Assembly: GCA_017545185.1 (NCBI GenBank)
Contig: JAFWQJ010000051.1
Coordinates: 1-64,000 of the forward strand
Length of the DNA: 64,000 bases
Origin: Oscillospiraceae bacterium
Lineage (GTDB): Bacteria; Bacillota; Clostridia; Oscillospirales; Ruminococcaceae
Reading direction: 5' to 3'
Both the position numbers and the translations under genes were made by a program. The number at the start of each line of letters is the position of its first letter. The stretch's first letter is position 1. The notes beneath the pieces were generated by a model. The model did no database searches. It saw only the letters and a list, made by a program, of their open reading frames with translations, and had not been told where the DNA came from. Below, in pieces: positions 34,501-42,507 of this stretch.

Positions 34501-35685
34501 TTACAGCGTCTCGTAGGCCGCGATCTCGTCAAAGGTCGCACGGTCCCATTTCTGCGGATCAATCCCCTTCTGATTCAGGAAGGCATAGGCCATGCGCTCA
34601 ATGCCGAACGCAAAGCAGGCCGTGCAGCAGTAGGTGCCTGCATCCGTCCGGATCTGATACGGCTTCGAGAAATGTGTCCGGTGGAAATTCGCGGAGCTGC
34701 ACGCGATATAGCTGTCAGAAAACGGCACGTACCACTTGAACTCCTGCTTGGAATCCCCGAGAATCTGGAACAGCTTGAGCTTCTGATAATTGCTTGCAAA
34801 GAACGAATCGTTCGCTGTATCCAGCCTGCAGTTCAGCCCGAAGGTATCCGCCCAGAACCGCCAGAGCTCCTTGGCCGTCTGAATGCCGTCGCTGCACTGC
34901 TGCTGCGTCCCGATAAAGACGTATTCCTTCATGGTAAATTCGTTGAGCCGCGCAAGCTCAAAGACATTGTCCGCCTCATTGCGGAAGCACTTGCCCCTGA
35001 CCATATAAACGGCGGGCTTTTCCGGCGGGACCGTCCTGCCGGAGAGGAGCTCGTAGACCGGTGCGCAGGCGGCATGGCGCAGCACATTGACCGGCGCTTT
35101 CATCTCATCAAAGATCGCCGGGTCGCTGATGCCGTTTTCCGCAAACCGCCCGAGCGTATCCAGATCGTTGTTCAGGACGGTCTGGAACATGATGAAATGC
35201 GGGAAGGTCTCGAAGTACCGCCCCTTTTCGTATTTCTCGACCGGATACAGCACCGGATAGAGATGCTCTGTCAGCCCGTCAAAATGCCGAAAGCCGAAAT
35301 CCGCGATCTTTTTGTCAAAATACCGCATGATCCTGAGAAATAGCCCCGAATATGCATAAACGCCTTTCGCGATTTCCATGACGCTCTCCTGCTCCGCCAG
35401 CTTTGCAAAAACCGGATCGTGATTCAGCACTGGGACCTCCGAGCGGTCAACCAGCGTTTTGATCGGGATCTCCTTGTTCGCGAGCTTTCCGCCGCAGATC
35501 ATTTCCTTCAGATTCCGGCACTTTTCCTGCACCTCATCCGCATAGGCATCGTCTGTTACCGCGTATACGCTGCCGTCATCGCCCTTTTGTATCTGCCGGA
35601 TATGCGCGGAAACATACGGCAGCATCTCGCAGAAAAAGACCTTGTTTTCTTCGCTGAGTGCTTCTGTTTCAAGTCTGATATTCAT
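34501..35685 (-). CDS. Class II aaRS-like amino acid:carrier-protein ligase, 394 aa
   Basis: Has class II synthetase motif 2 (RGKCFRNEADN, then ARLNEFTMKEYVFIG) and motif 3 (CFAFGIERMAYAFL), with cysteines placed as in the zinc-dependent SerRS-like enzymes that charge amino acids onto carrier proteins. The N-terminal tRNA-binding coiled coil of true SerRS is absent. Genes for two carrier proteins flank it (33187 and 35720). Predicted reaction: amino acid plus ATP to aminoacyl-AMP, then transfer to phosphopantetheine. The amino acid cannot be told. It could instead act on another acceptor; a housekeeping tRNA role is unlikely. Confidence 0.8.
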   Translation of the reverse strand: MNIRLETEALSEENKVFFCEMLPYVSAHIRQIQKGDDGSVYAVTDDAYADEVQEKCRNLKEMICGGKLANKEIPIKTLVDRSEVPVLNHDPVFAKLAEQESVMEIAKGVYAYSGLFLRIMRYFDKKIADFGFRHFDGLTEHLYPVLYPVEKYEKGRYFETFPHFIMFQTVLNNDLDTLGRFAENGISDPAIFDEMKAPVNVLRHAACAPVYELLSGRTVPPEKPAVYMVRGKCFRNEADNVFELARLNEFTMKEYVFIGTQQQCSDGIQTAKELWRFWADTFGLNCRLDTANDSFFASNYQKLKLFQILGDSKQEFKWYVPFSDSYIACSSANFHRTHFSKPYQIRTDAGTYCCTACFAFGIERMAYAFLNQKGIDPQKWDRATFDEIAAYETL

Positions 35686-35719
35686 AGATTCGTACCCCCC
35701 CGTAAATGCATCCTCTGAT

Positions 35720-35980
35720 TCAGTTCAGCTTGCTGTAAACGAGCTCCGCAAGCTTCTGCACGGACATCGGTTCCGCGAGATTCATCTCATTTGCAAGCAC
35801 AACATCGTAGGTATCCTGACAGGTCAGGAACATCTGCACGATCGTGATGCTGTTGACGCCGAGCTCCTCAATGAAAAGGGCGTCGTCGCTGATCTCACTG
35901 ACATCAAATTCGACCAGCTCGGACATAACGCGGCGGATCGTCTGCCTGATCTCATCAAGCGTGATTTGCTTTGTTTCCAT
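35720..35980 (-). CDS. Second free carrier protein, 86 aa
   Basis: Carrier protein with the modification site LGVNSITIVQMFL, where Asn replaces the usual Asp before Ser. Helical and acidic, with a normal length. Start 35980 follows GGAGGTACATA. It lies between the KASIII-like gene and the aaRS-like ligase gene, and may be the acceptor for one or both. Confidence 0.85.
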   Translation of the reverse strand: METKQITLDEIRQTIRRVMSELVEFDVSEISDDALFIEELGVNSITIVQMFLTCQDTYDVVLANEMNLAEPMSVQKLAELVYSKLN

Positions 35981-35994
35981 TATGTACCTCCGCA

Positions 35995-37002
35995 TTACAG
36001 TACGACATTGACCGTGCCGAGGCTGGCGCCTGCCGCGCCGCCCATCAGGCAGAGTTTGTCGCCCTTTTTGATCTTTCCGGTATCTCTTGCGATGCAGGCC
36101 GTCAGCGGAATGTTGCACGCGCCGCAGTTGCCGATATTCTTGATGACGCTGATAAACTGATCGTCTCTGCCGCCGACGGTTTTCTTGATGTTCTTCAGGA
36201 TCCAGTCCGCGATCTGCGTCATCAGGAAACAGTCGATATCTTCGACCTTCCAGCCCGCTTTTTCGATCGAAGGCGGGAAATACGCCTTTGTCATATCGGC
36301 GTGTGCCTGCGTCAGCTTGTTGACCGTGCCCGGCACGAACAACATGCTTTCCTCCTTGTGGATGACGCCGCCGCCCCAGATCACACCGACCTCCCAGAAC
36401 TGCGGCAGGCTGCGGAAATATGTCGAGACAATGCCGCTCGGGTCGTCGTCCTCCGCCGCGGAGATCACGAATGCACCGCCGCCGTCTCCGACAGAGAGCG
36501 CGACCGGTGCGCGCATCAGAAGCTCGTCCTTATCGGTGTAATCGAACTTCGTCCACTTGGAAAGCGCCTCGCCGCAGACGACAAGCACGTTCTTCGCCTT
36601 GCCGGTCTTGATCAGGCTGTCCGCGAGGTCAATGCCGCTGATGAACGCATTGCAGGCGTTGAAAATGTCAAAGGTAAAGCAGTCCTTCATGCCGAGCAGA
36701 TGCGCGACTCTGTTTGCGGTCGCGGGCTCGGAATAATCTCTTGTGATCGCGCCGAAGATCAGCGCGTCAATGTCGGTGATCTCCAGTCCTGCGTCGCGGA
36801 CGGCTGCTTCGCCTGCTTTCGCCGCCAGATCGGAGCACATTTCATCCGGTGCGGAATAATGCCTGCTTTCGCAGCCGGTCAGCATTCTGACAAGTCCCTT
36901 TTTGAGCCCCAGACGGGTAAAGCCCGCCCGTTCCTCGATCTCCTCGCTGGTGTAAGTCTGCTCGGGCAGATACATGCCCATGCCCGTGATTTTGGTTTTC
37001 AT
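35995..37002 (-). CDS. KASIII-like enzyme lacking the usual catalytic His, 335 aa
   Basis: Thiolase-fold FabH relative. The nucleophile is kept (FNACNAFISG, Cys117) and so is the Asn region (KNIGNCGACN, Asn289). In the HQAN region the His is replaced: the sequence reads CFLMTQIADW, with Thr262 where His is expected. FabH uses Cys-His-Asn for decarboxylative condensation, so this enzyme may instead transfer acyl groups, condense without decarboxylation, or be a modified scaffold. Length is normal. It is probably paired with the AMP ligase encoded upstream and the carrier protein encoded directly downstream. Confidence 0.85.
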   Translation of the reverse strand: MKTKITGMGMYLPEQTYTSEEIEERAGFTRLGLKKGLVRMLTGCESRHYSAPDEMCSDLAAKAGEAAVRDAGLEITDIDALIFGAITRDYSEPATANRVAHLLGMKDCFTFDIFNACNAFISGIDLADSLIKTGKAKNVLVVCGEALSKWTKFDYTDKDELLMRAPVALSVGDGGGAFVISAAEDDDPSGIVSTYFRSLPQFWEVGVIWGGGVIHKEESMLFVPGTVNKLTQAHADMTKAYFPPSIEKAGWKVEDIDCFLMTQIADWILKNIKKTVGGRDDQFISVIKNIGNCGACNIPLTACIARDTGKIKKGDKLCLMGGAAGASLGTVNVVL

Positions 37003-37028
37003 GATCGTGTGAACCTTTCTGTTGTGAT

Positions 37029-38573
37029 TTATACGGGATTATATTCCCGGACGTTCTCTGCATTTTCGGCAACGAACGCCCGGATAAAGAATCTTGCGGT
37101 CTCCGCCTTGCTGGTGACCGGATAGCGCAGGGACGTTGCAATGATCCTGGAAATGCGCTTGCCCATCGGCAGCTTCCGGTTCGCCTCGACGATCTGCCGG
37201 AATGTATCCGTCTGACCGAAAGCTTCGGCATCCTTTACGCTGATATAAAGCGCCGGCTTCTGATTGTATTCCGCCGTGCAGAACTGGCTGACCTCGTCCG
37301 CGAGGAATGCAAAATAGGCATCCAGCTCCTCCGGATAGATGTTTTCGCCGTCGTCATTGATGATAACGCTCTTGCATCTGCCCTTGAAATAAAAGCGTTC
37401 GCCGTGCAGCTCGAAGATGTCGCCGGTCGCAAAGTATTCCTCCGGATCCCGGTAAATGACCTGACCGTCCTTCAGCAGACCGTTGTACATTGCCTTGCCG
37501 TTGATGAGCAGCTCGCCGTAGCCGCCGTCTTTGATGATGCCGTTCTCTCCCCTGATGAGCGCGTGATGCTTGTTGTAATACGCGCCGACATAATCGGGCG
37601 CAGGATCGTTTTTGATGCAGTCCACGGTGACAAAGCCGGTCTCGGTCATGCCCCAGCCGTTCATGATGCGGATATCCAGTGCGCGGAGCCGGGCAGCAGA
37701 GGTCTCATCGAGACGTGCACCGGCACTCGCACTTGCCGTCAGCGTATCGCCGAGCAGCTTGCGGACGGATTCGGAGCTGTAATCGCCGAACCGGGATTTT
37801 GCCATTTGCAGCAGCGCCTTCCAGACAGCCGGAACGCTGATGAACAGCCAGATCCTGTCCTTCAGGCAGGCTTCCGCAATGCCGAACACGCCGGGCTTTT
37901 CCGGCATGACCAGCGGATAATCAAACCGCCAGAACGCCAGCGGCAGACCGAAGCCGAGGCAGTGCCGGAACGGCTGCGTGATCAGATACGGGCTTTCGGC
38001 GATTGTTCTGCTGCCGCGGGATTCCTTCATATCCGGATCGTTCGTGAAATGACCGCCGACATTGATGCTCTGATAATCCACGGTATTCGCATTGAACACA
38101 TACATCTTTGCATCGCCGGTCGTGCCGGAGGTGCAGAAGCAGAATTCCGATTCCCAGCAGACCTGTGCCGGCTGACCGCCCTGTGCCGCAATGACCTCTG
38201 CATAGGGCACGGTCAGAACGCCGTCATAGCTGTCGTCAAGGTCCGCAATCAGTGCCTTCATGTGCGACTGCGCAATGAACGCCCGGACGGAATCATGACT
38301 GCAGTTGTTGTCCAGCAGGACCAGCTTATAGCCGATCTTTTCCAGTCCGAAGAACAGTGCATACCAGAACGGATGATTGGCGCTCTTGATGCCGACCCAC
38401 GCGCCCTTCGGGATATCCCGCAAAAGCGTTTCCATTCTTGCTGCAACGGCATTTGTCTTTGCCGTGTAGTCCTCTTTTGTCATGACGATCCGTTCGCCGT
38501 TTTCGTAGTACGTCAGAAAATCGCTGCCCTGATAATCGGTGATGATGTTGCTGAATACCTGTTCAAACGTCAT
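37029..38573 (-). CDS. Second AMP-dependent acid ligase, 514 aa
   Basis: ANL-superfamily ligase: FCFCTSGTTGDAKMYVF (P-loop), NGWGMTETGF, YFATGDIFEL and RCKSVIINDDGENIYPEELD, with the C-terminal Lys region near RYPVTSKAETARFF. It resembles acyl-acid ligases more than NRPS adenylation domains. It probably loads an acid onto one of the free carrier proteins as an alternative starter. ATG 38573 overlaps the preceding stop (ATGA). Substrate unknown. Confidence 0.85.
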   Translation of the reverse strand: MTFEQVFSNIITDYQGSDFLTYYENGERIVMTKEDYTAKTNAVAARMETLLRDIPKGAWVGIKSANHPFWYALFFGLEKIGYKLVLLDNNCSHDSVRAFIAQSHMKALIADLDDSYDGVLTVPYAEVIAAQGGQPAQVCWESEFCFCTSGTTGDAKMYVFNANTVDYQSINVGGHFTNDPDMKESRGSRTIAESPYLITQPFRHCLGFGLPLAFWRFDYPLVMPEKPGVFGIAEACLKDRIWLFISVPAVWKALLQMAKSRFGDYSSESVRKLLGDTLTASASAGARLDETSAARLRALDIRIMNGWGMTETGFVTVDCIKNDPAPDYVGAYYNKHHALIRGENGIIKDGGYGELLINGKAMYNGLLKDGQVIYRDPEEYFATGDIFELHGERFYFKGRCKSVIINDDGENIYPEELDAYFAFLADEVSQFCTAEYNQKPALYISVKDAEAFGQTDTFRQIVEANRKLPMGKRISRIIATSLRYPVTSKAETARFFIRAFVAENAENVREYNPV

Positions 38574-39274
38574 TTGATACACTCCGTTTCTGTGTTGATG
38601 ATTTCTGTGACCCGGTCATGATACTGATCGAGATAAAAATGACCGCCGCTGAAAACATGGCGGCTTTTCACCTGTTCAAAATGCTCCGTCCAGCGTGTGA
38701 GATCGCGCCCCTCCAGCTCCGCGTCATGATCGCCGTACAGCAAAACGCATTCGCGCAGCCGTTCTTCCGGCGCGGGGATCGACGGCGTATACGTTTCCAG
38801 CAGCTTCAGATCGCCGAAGATGATCGGGAGAAACAGACTGCGGACCGCCGGTGCCGCGTCCAGAAGCTGATCCATGCCGCCGAGACTTTTCAGATACGGG
38901 ATCGCAATGTCGGGGTTCGCGGTGAAATATCCTTCCTCAACGGTGCAAGGCGGACGCTGCCCGGAGAGAAAGATCTGTGCGGGGAGCGGTCTGCCCGTCC
39001 GTTTCAGCAGCAGCGCGGCTTCGTATGCAACAAATGCGCCCATGCTGTGCCCGAACAGGGCGAACGGTTCGCCGCCTGCCGTTTCCGCCGTGATAAAATC
39101 AGCCGCCCGTTCCGTGCGCTCCGCAAAGCTGACCGGCTGTGTTTTATGCAGCGCCGGATTCCGGTTTGCGTATTCATACAGCACGACCTCGCGGATGTTC
39201 TGATACTGCGCGTTTTTCAGGAATGTGTAATACCGCGCAAAGCCGCCAGCATGGGGAAAAACAAACAGCTTCAT
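38570..39274 (-). CDS. Type II thioesterase, 234 aa
   Basis: GrsT-like alpha/beta hydrolase: MKLFVFPHAGGFARYYTFL, nucleophile FGHSMGAFVAYE, acid in LYGDHDAEL, His in FSGGHFYLDQ. The triad is complete. Probably an editing or product-releasing enzyme. ATGA overlaps on both sides tie it to the Cys-type hydrolase upstream and the AMP ligase downstream. Confidence 0.88.
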   Translation of the reverse strand: MKLFVFPHAGGFARYYTFLKNAQYQNIREVVLYEYANRNPALHKTQPVSFAERTERAADFITAETAGGEPFALFGHSMGAFVAYEAALLLKRTGRPLPAQIFLSGQRPPCTVEEGYFTANPDIAIPYLKSLGGMDQLLDAAPAVRSLFLPIIFGDLKLLETYTPSIPAPEERLRECVLLYGDHDAELEGRDLTRWTEHFEQVKSRHVFSGGHFYLDQYHDRVTEIINTETECIK

Positions 39275-40167
39275 TGCAGCTTCTCCCGGATTTTCTCCGT
39301 CTCCCGGTTGATGACGCCGACCGGGACCGGATTCGCCGTCATCAGGAATCTGTGGTCGGCGTCCAGAATGTCCAGCGTGCAGGGCTGATCGGTATAGCGC
39401 TGCCATTCCTTCATGGTATCCGGTGCCAGCAGCAGATCATGCTGCCCCGCAATGCAGGTGATGCCGCACGGGAATTTCAGCGGTTCGTGTTCCCCGCGCT
39501 GGTAGTCGCTGCAGATCTGTGCATCGACGGTCAGGATCTCCATCAGGTCATTCGCCAGCCCGAGGCACTCCCGGAATTCAAAGGAATCCATCATCGCGTC
39601 ATCGCAGCCGGCAGCGCGGAGCTCCTCCTGCGAAACAGCCGTGAATCTGCCGTCACGCGCATATTTTGCATAAACGACATCGACAAATTTATGCCGGAAT
39701 GCCGTCAGCATGTCGGTGCCCGGAAAGGTGTGCTCCGGGAAGCAGCTCCGCAGCAGATCGTAAAACTGATGCTTCGTCGCCTGATTGTCAAGGAACGGTT
39801 CCGCGTAGACATTGCCGTCCGGAACATCCGCCGCGGACAGCACGATATGCACCGGCGGCTTCTTTCCCGCACGAAGGATCTTCCTGTAAAGCTCATACAG
39901 AAAAATGCCGCCCATGCAATAGCCGAACAGCATGTATTCCTCATCGCGGCCGTCGTTCATGTACTTTTCCCAGCCGCGGTACAGTTCATCGGTGATGCTT
40001 GCAAGATCGGTGAGCGTCTGTTCCTTTTTGCGCAGTCCCCTGCCGGGAATGTCGATCAGGCATTGCCGCAGATACGGCGCGAGCAGACCGCCCCATTTCA
40101 GAAAGACGATCGAGGATGTGCCGCCGCCCGGCAGACAGAAAAACTTGATTTTCTTCATTTGCTCCAT
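39271..40167 (-). CDS. Thioesterase-like hydrolase with Cys nucleophile, 298 aa
   Basis: Thioesterase-fold protein in which the nucleophile elbow reads FGYCMGG: Cys84 replaces the usual Ser. The remaining triad looks intact (AGQHDLLLA with Asp, DADHRFLM with His). Cys-type thioesterases are known in a few NRPS systems, where they favour transfer to an amine or ring closure over hydrolysis. This may therefore be the releasing or condensing enzyme that the NRPS lacks. It is longer than the other two by about 50-60 residues, in an insert around residues 135-190. Confidence 0.82.
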   Translation of the reverse strand: MEQMKKIKFFCLPGGGTSSIVFLKWGGLLAPYLRQCLIDIPGRGLRKKEQTLTDLASITDELYRGWEKYMNDGRDEEYMLFGYCMGGIFLYELYRKILRAGKKPPVHIVLSAADVPDGNVYAEPFLDNQATKHQFYDLLRSCFPEHTFPGTDMLTAFRHKFVDVVYAKYARDGRFTAVSQEELRAAGCDDAMMDSFEFRECLGLANDLMEILTVDAQICSDYQRGEHEPLKFPCGITCIAGQHDLLLAPDTMKEWQRYTDQPCTLDILDADHRFLMTANPVPVGVINRETEKIREKLQ

Positions 40168-40185
40168 GAAAGCGCGTTCTCCTTT

Positions 40186-41559
40186 TTATGCGGTGCAGGC
40201 GATCATGCAGGCGGCTGTGACTGATGCCGCCGCAATGCCTGTCATGACCGGGAGCAGATTCTTTTTTGCCAGCTCGACCGGCTTGACGCCGCAGACCGAT
40301 GCGACCGGCACGACGCTCCACGGAATGACCGTTCCGCCGCCGACCCAGATAATGACGATCTGACCGAGCGCGGTCAGGATCCGGACAGCCTCCTGTGAGA
40401 CCGGATAGCTGTTCGCGATGCTGCCGATGACCGTCAGCCCCGCAAAGCCGGAGCCGTCCAGACTGTAAATGATGCCGACCGCACTTTGCAGGAGCGCCAG
40501 TGCCGCGCCGGGTATTTTCGCATGGGTGACGAGAAAGCTGACCGTCTCACTCAGGCAGGCCGGTGCATTTTCCCCGAGGATCTGCGGGGCAAATTCGCTG
40601 CTGCCGAGCGAGAAAAATCCGATCATGATGACGGCCGGCGCAAAGCCCTTCACGGTAAACGAAAAGCCTTCGACCAGAAAATCACCGACCTTTTCCGCGC
40701 GCGCATTGCCGCGGAACACGATCATGCTGATGATGCAGGTCAGAACGAGCGCCGTTCCGGAGATCAGATTCGTCGCATCGTCCCCGCCGATATGCAGCAG
40801 GATCATTGCCGCGGTATCCGCAGCGAAAGCGAGCAGCACAAGCGCGGTGATCAGCTTTTTCTGCTTCCGGCTGCATCCCTGAACCGCAGCGTCAGAACGC
40901 GTCTGCGGAACAGCCTGTTTTTTCGGCTGCTTTTTCAGATTCCGGCGCATCATCAGAAAGCTCATCAGCACCGTGACCGCAGTCATGACGCACCAGAGCG
41001 GCACGAGATACGGCATGATGTCGCCGCTTTTCAGTCCGGCGCCCTGTGCCGCGATCGTGGGAACGCCCTGGATCAGGAAGTCGCCGGAAAGTGCCGCGCC
41101 GTGTCCGAACACATTGAGCGCGACCGCGATATAAACAGGGGGCAGGCCGGTCTCCGCAGCGATCGGCAGGATCAGCGCACCGAGCAGCGCGACCGCCGGA
41201 GAAGGCCAGATCATAAACGAAGCGACTGCCATCAGGATGCCGATGATGAAATAGCTGACGGATGCATTTTTCGGCAGCCTGTGCAGCGATTCGGAAAGAT
41301 ACACATCCACGCCCGCCGCACGGAGCGCACAGGTCATCGTCATGATCAGCGACATGCCGATAAAGATCGAGAGCAGGCTCTCAAAGCCGACGGTCACGGC
41401 TCTGCAGAGTACCTGCACCGCTTCCCGCAGACTGTGCGCATACAGCAGACCGATCACAAGAATGGCCGCTGCACCCGCCAGAATGATCTCCTTTTTCCGC
41501 ATGAGCAGCAGGATCATTCCGACTGTCAGAAGCAGATAGACGATGCTGATCAATGACAT
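40186..41559 (-). CDS. Multi-span membrane transporter, ion-transporter type, 457 aa
   Basis: First gene of the operon. About 11-12 hydrophobic segments in two halves separated by a cytoplasmic basic loop near residues 210-235 (MMRRNLKKQPKKQ). Re-entrant-like loops such as FMIWPSPAVALLGALI and GIIYSLDGSGFAGL recall the GntP/DcuC/NhaC ion-transporter superfamily. Within the pathway it could export the product or import a precursor acid. ATG 41559 follows AAAGGAACAACCGGA; an upstream ATG at 41580 is possible. Confidence 0.65.
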   Translation of the reverse strand: MSLISIVYLLLTVGMILLLMRKKEIILAGAAAILVIGLLYAHSLREAVQVLCRAVTVGFESLLSIFIGMSLIMTMTCALRAAGVDVYLSESLHRLPKNASVSYFIIGILMAVASFMIWPSPAVALLGALILPIAAETGLPPVYIAVALNVFGHGAALSGDFLIQGVPTIAAQGAGLKSGDIMPYLVPLWCVMTAVTVLMSFLMMRRNLKKQPKKQAVPQTRSDAAVQGCSRKQKKLITALVLLAFAADTAAMILLHIGGDDATNLISGTALVLTCIISMIVFRGNARAEKVGDFLVEGFSFTVKGFAPAVIMIGFFSLGSSEFAPQILGENAPACLSETVSFLVTHAKIPGAALALLQSAVGIIYSLDGSGFAGLTVIGSIANSYPVSQEAVRILTALGQIVIIWVGGGTVIPWSVVPVASVCGVKPVELAKKNLLPVMTGIAAASVTAACMIACTA

Positions 41560-41583
41560 TCCGGTTGTTCCTTTCCACATTGA

Positions 41584-41620
41584 GTTAGCAAATGCTAATT
41601 GTTAGTTAGCGGTAGTTAAC
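41584..41620. promoter_or_regulatory. Two tandem TetR-type operators
   Basis: GTTAGC-AAAT-GCTAAT (41584-41599) and GTTAGC-GGTA-GTTAAC (41605-41620), centres 21 bp apart or two helical turns. They lie just downstream of the minus-strand -10, where bound repressor would block the biosynthetic operon. Confidence 0.7.
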
Positions 41621-41634
41621 TGCCGCCAATGCAA

Positions 41635-41664
41635 ATTATAGCATATCAGTCCGGTATTTGTCAA
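41635..41664 (-). promoter_or_regulatory. Promoter of the biosynthetic operon
   Basis: On the minus strand TTGACA (complement of 41659-41664), 18 bases, TATAAT (complement of 41635-41640). The likely start near 41628 is followed by the two operators and then the transporter gene. Confidence 0.75.
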
Positions 41665-41739
41665 GGCAGTTTTTTCCTCACGAAACGAAGCTGTTTTTGT
41701 AGGATTTATACAATTGTGGATTTTTTTGCGCTGACGGTA

Positions 41740-41768
41740 TTGACAAAAATATAACGCTGTTATATAAT
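41740..41768 (+). promoter_or_regulatory. tetR promoter
   Basis: TTGACA (41740-41745), 17 bases, TATAAT (41763-41768). No operator copy overlaps it, so the regulator may not repress itself directly. Confidence 0.75.
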
Positions 41769-41800
41769 GACTGATGCCGGGATGCGGAAGGAGGGATACG

Positions 41801-42430
41801 ATGCCGCAGGAGGGATCCGAAACGCTGAAGCTGATCCGCCGGTCAGCCGCAGCGGAGTTTGCCGCAAAGGGCTTCCGCAATGCGTCGCTGCGTGCGATCG
41901 TCCGGAACGCCGGTGTGACGACCGGTGCGTTTTACGGCTATTTCCAAAGCAAAGAGGCGCTTTTTGATGCGCTCGTCCGGGAACAGGCGGAATATATGAC
42001 CGCGCTGCTGCACAAGGTCGGTATGACATTCAGTGAAATTCCGAAGGCGGAGCAGCCCATGCAGATCGGCAGGTTCAGCAGCGGATATCTCATGGAAATG
42101 CTCGATTATGCGTATGAGAATCTCGGGGCGTTTCAGCTGATCCTCCGTTCGTCCGCGGGAACGCGCTACGAGAGCTTCCCGGAGCAGCTTGCAGAGATCC
42201 AGCTGGAGATCATGCACCGTTTCACCGACAGTCTGTGCGAATCCGGATATCCTGTTGTCCGCCCGGACCCGTGTTTTGAACGGCTGATCGTCCGCGGGAT
42301 GTACGCGTCCTTCTTTGAGCTGATCATTCATCCTGTAAAGAAGGAATGCGCGGAGCGATGTCTCCGTTCTCTGCACACATTTTATACCGAAGGCTGGGCC
42401 GGAACGGTCGGTCTGGAAAGCGGAGCATAG
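41801..42430 (+). CDS. TetR/AcrR-family regulator, 209 aa
   Basis: N-terminal HTH: FRNASLRAIVRNAGVTTGAFYGYFQSK region (residues about 25-55) is the standard TetR DNA-binding motif. The C-terminal 150 residues form a helical ligand-binding domain of unknown ligand. ATG 41801 follows AAGGAGGGATACG. It is divergent from the biosynthetic operon and upstream of the ABC genes. GTTAGC-N4-GCTAAC dyads sit at both and at enolase, so it is the natural candidate to bind them. The ligand may be the pathway product or precursor. Confidence 0.88.
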   Translation: MPQEGSETLKLIRRSAAAEFAAKGFRNASLRAIVRNAGVTTGAFYGYFQSKEALFDALVREQAEYMTALLHKVGMTFSEIPKAEQPMQIGRFSSGYLMEMLDYAYENLGAFQLILRSSAGTRYESFPEQLAEIQLEIMHRFTDSLCESGYPVVRPDPCFERLIVRGMYASFFELIIHPVKKECAERCLRSLHTFYTEGWAGTVGLESGA

Positions 42431-42455
42431 CGGCTCTGCTTTTTCAAGTCCATAA

Positions 42456-42471
42456 GTTAGCTTGTGCTAAC
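42456..42471. promoter_or_regulatory. TetR-type operator before the ABC genes
   Basis: GTTAGC-TTGT-GCTAAC, perfect 6-bp dyad between tetR and the first ABC gene. No clear separate promoter is visible here; it may act as a roadblock or overlie a weak promoter. Confidence 0.6.
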
Positions 42472-42507
42472 CGTATATTCAAATCATTCTGCAAGGAGGA
42501 ACCGTCA

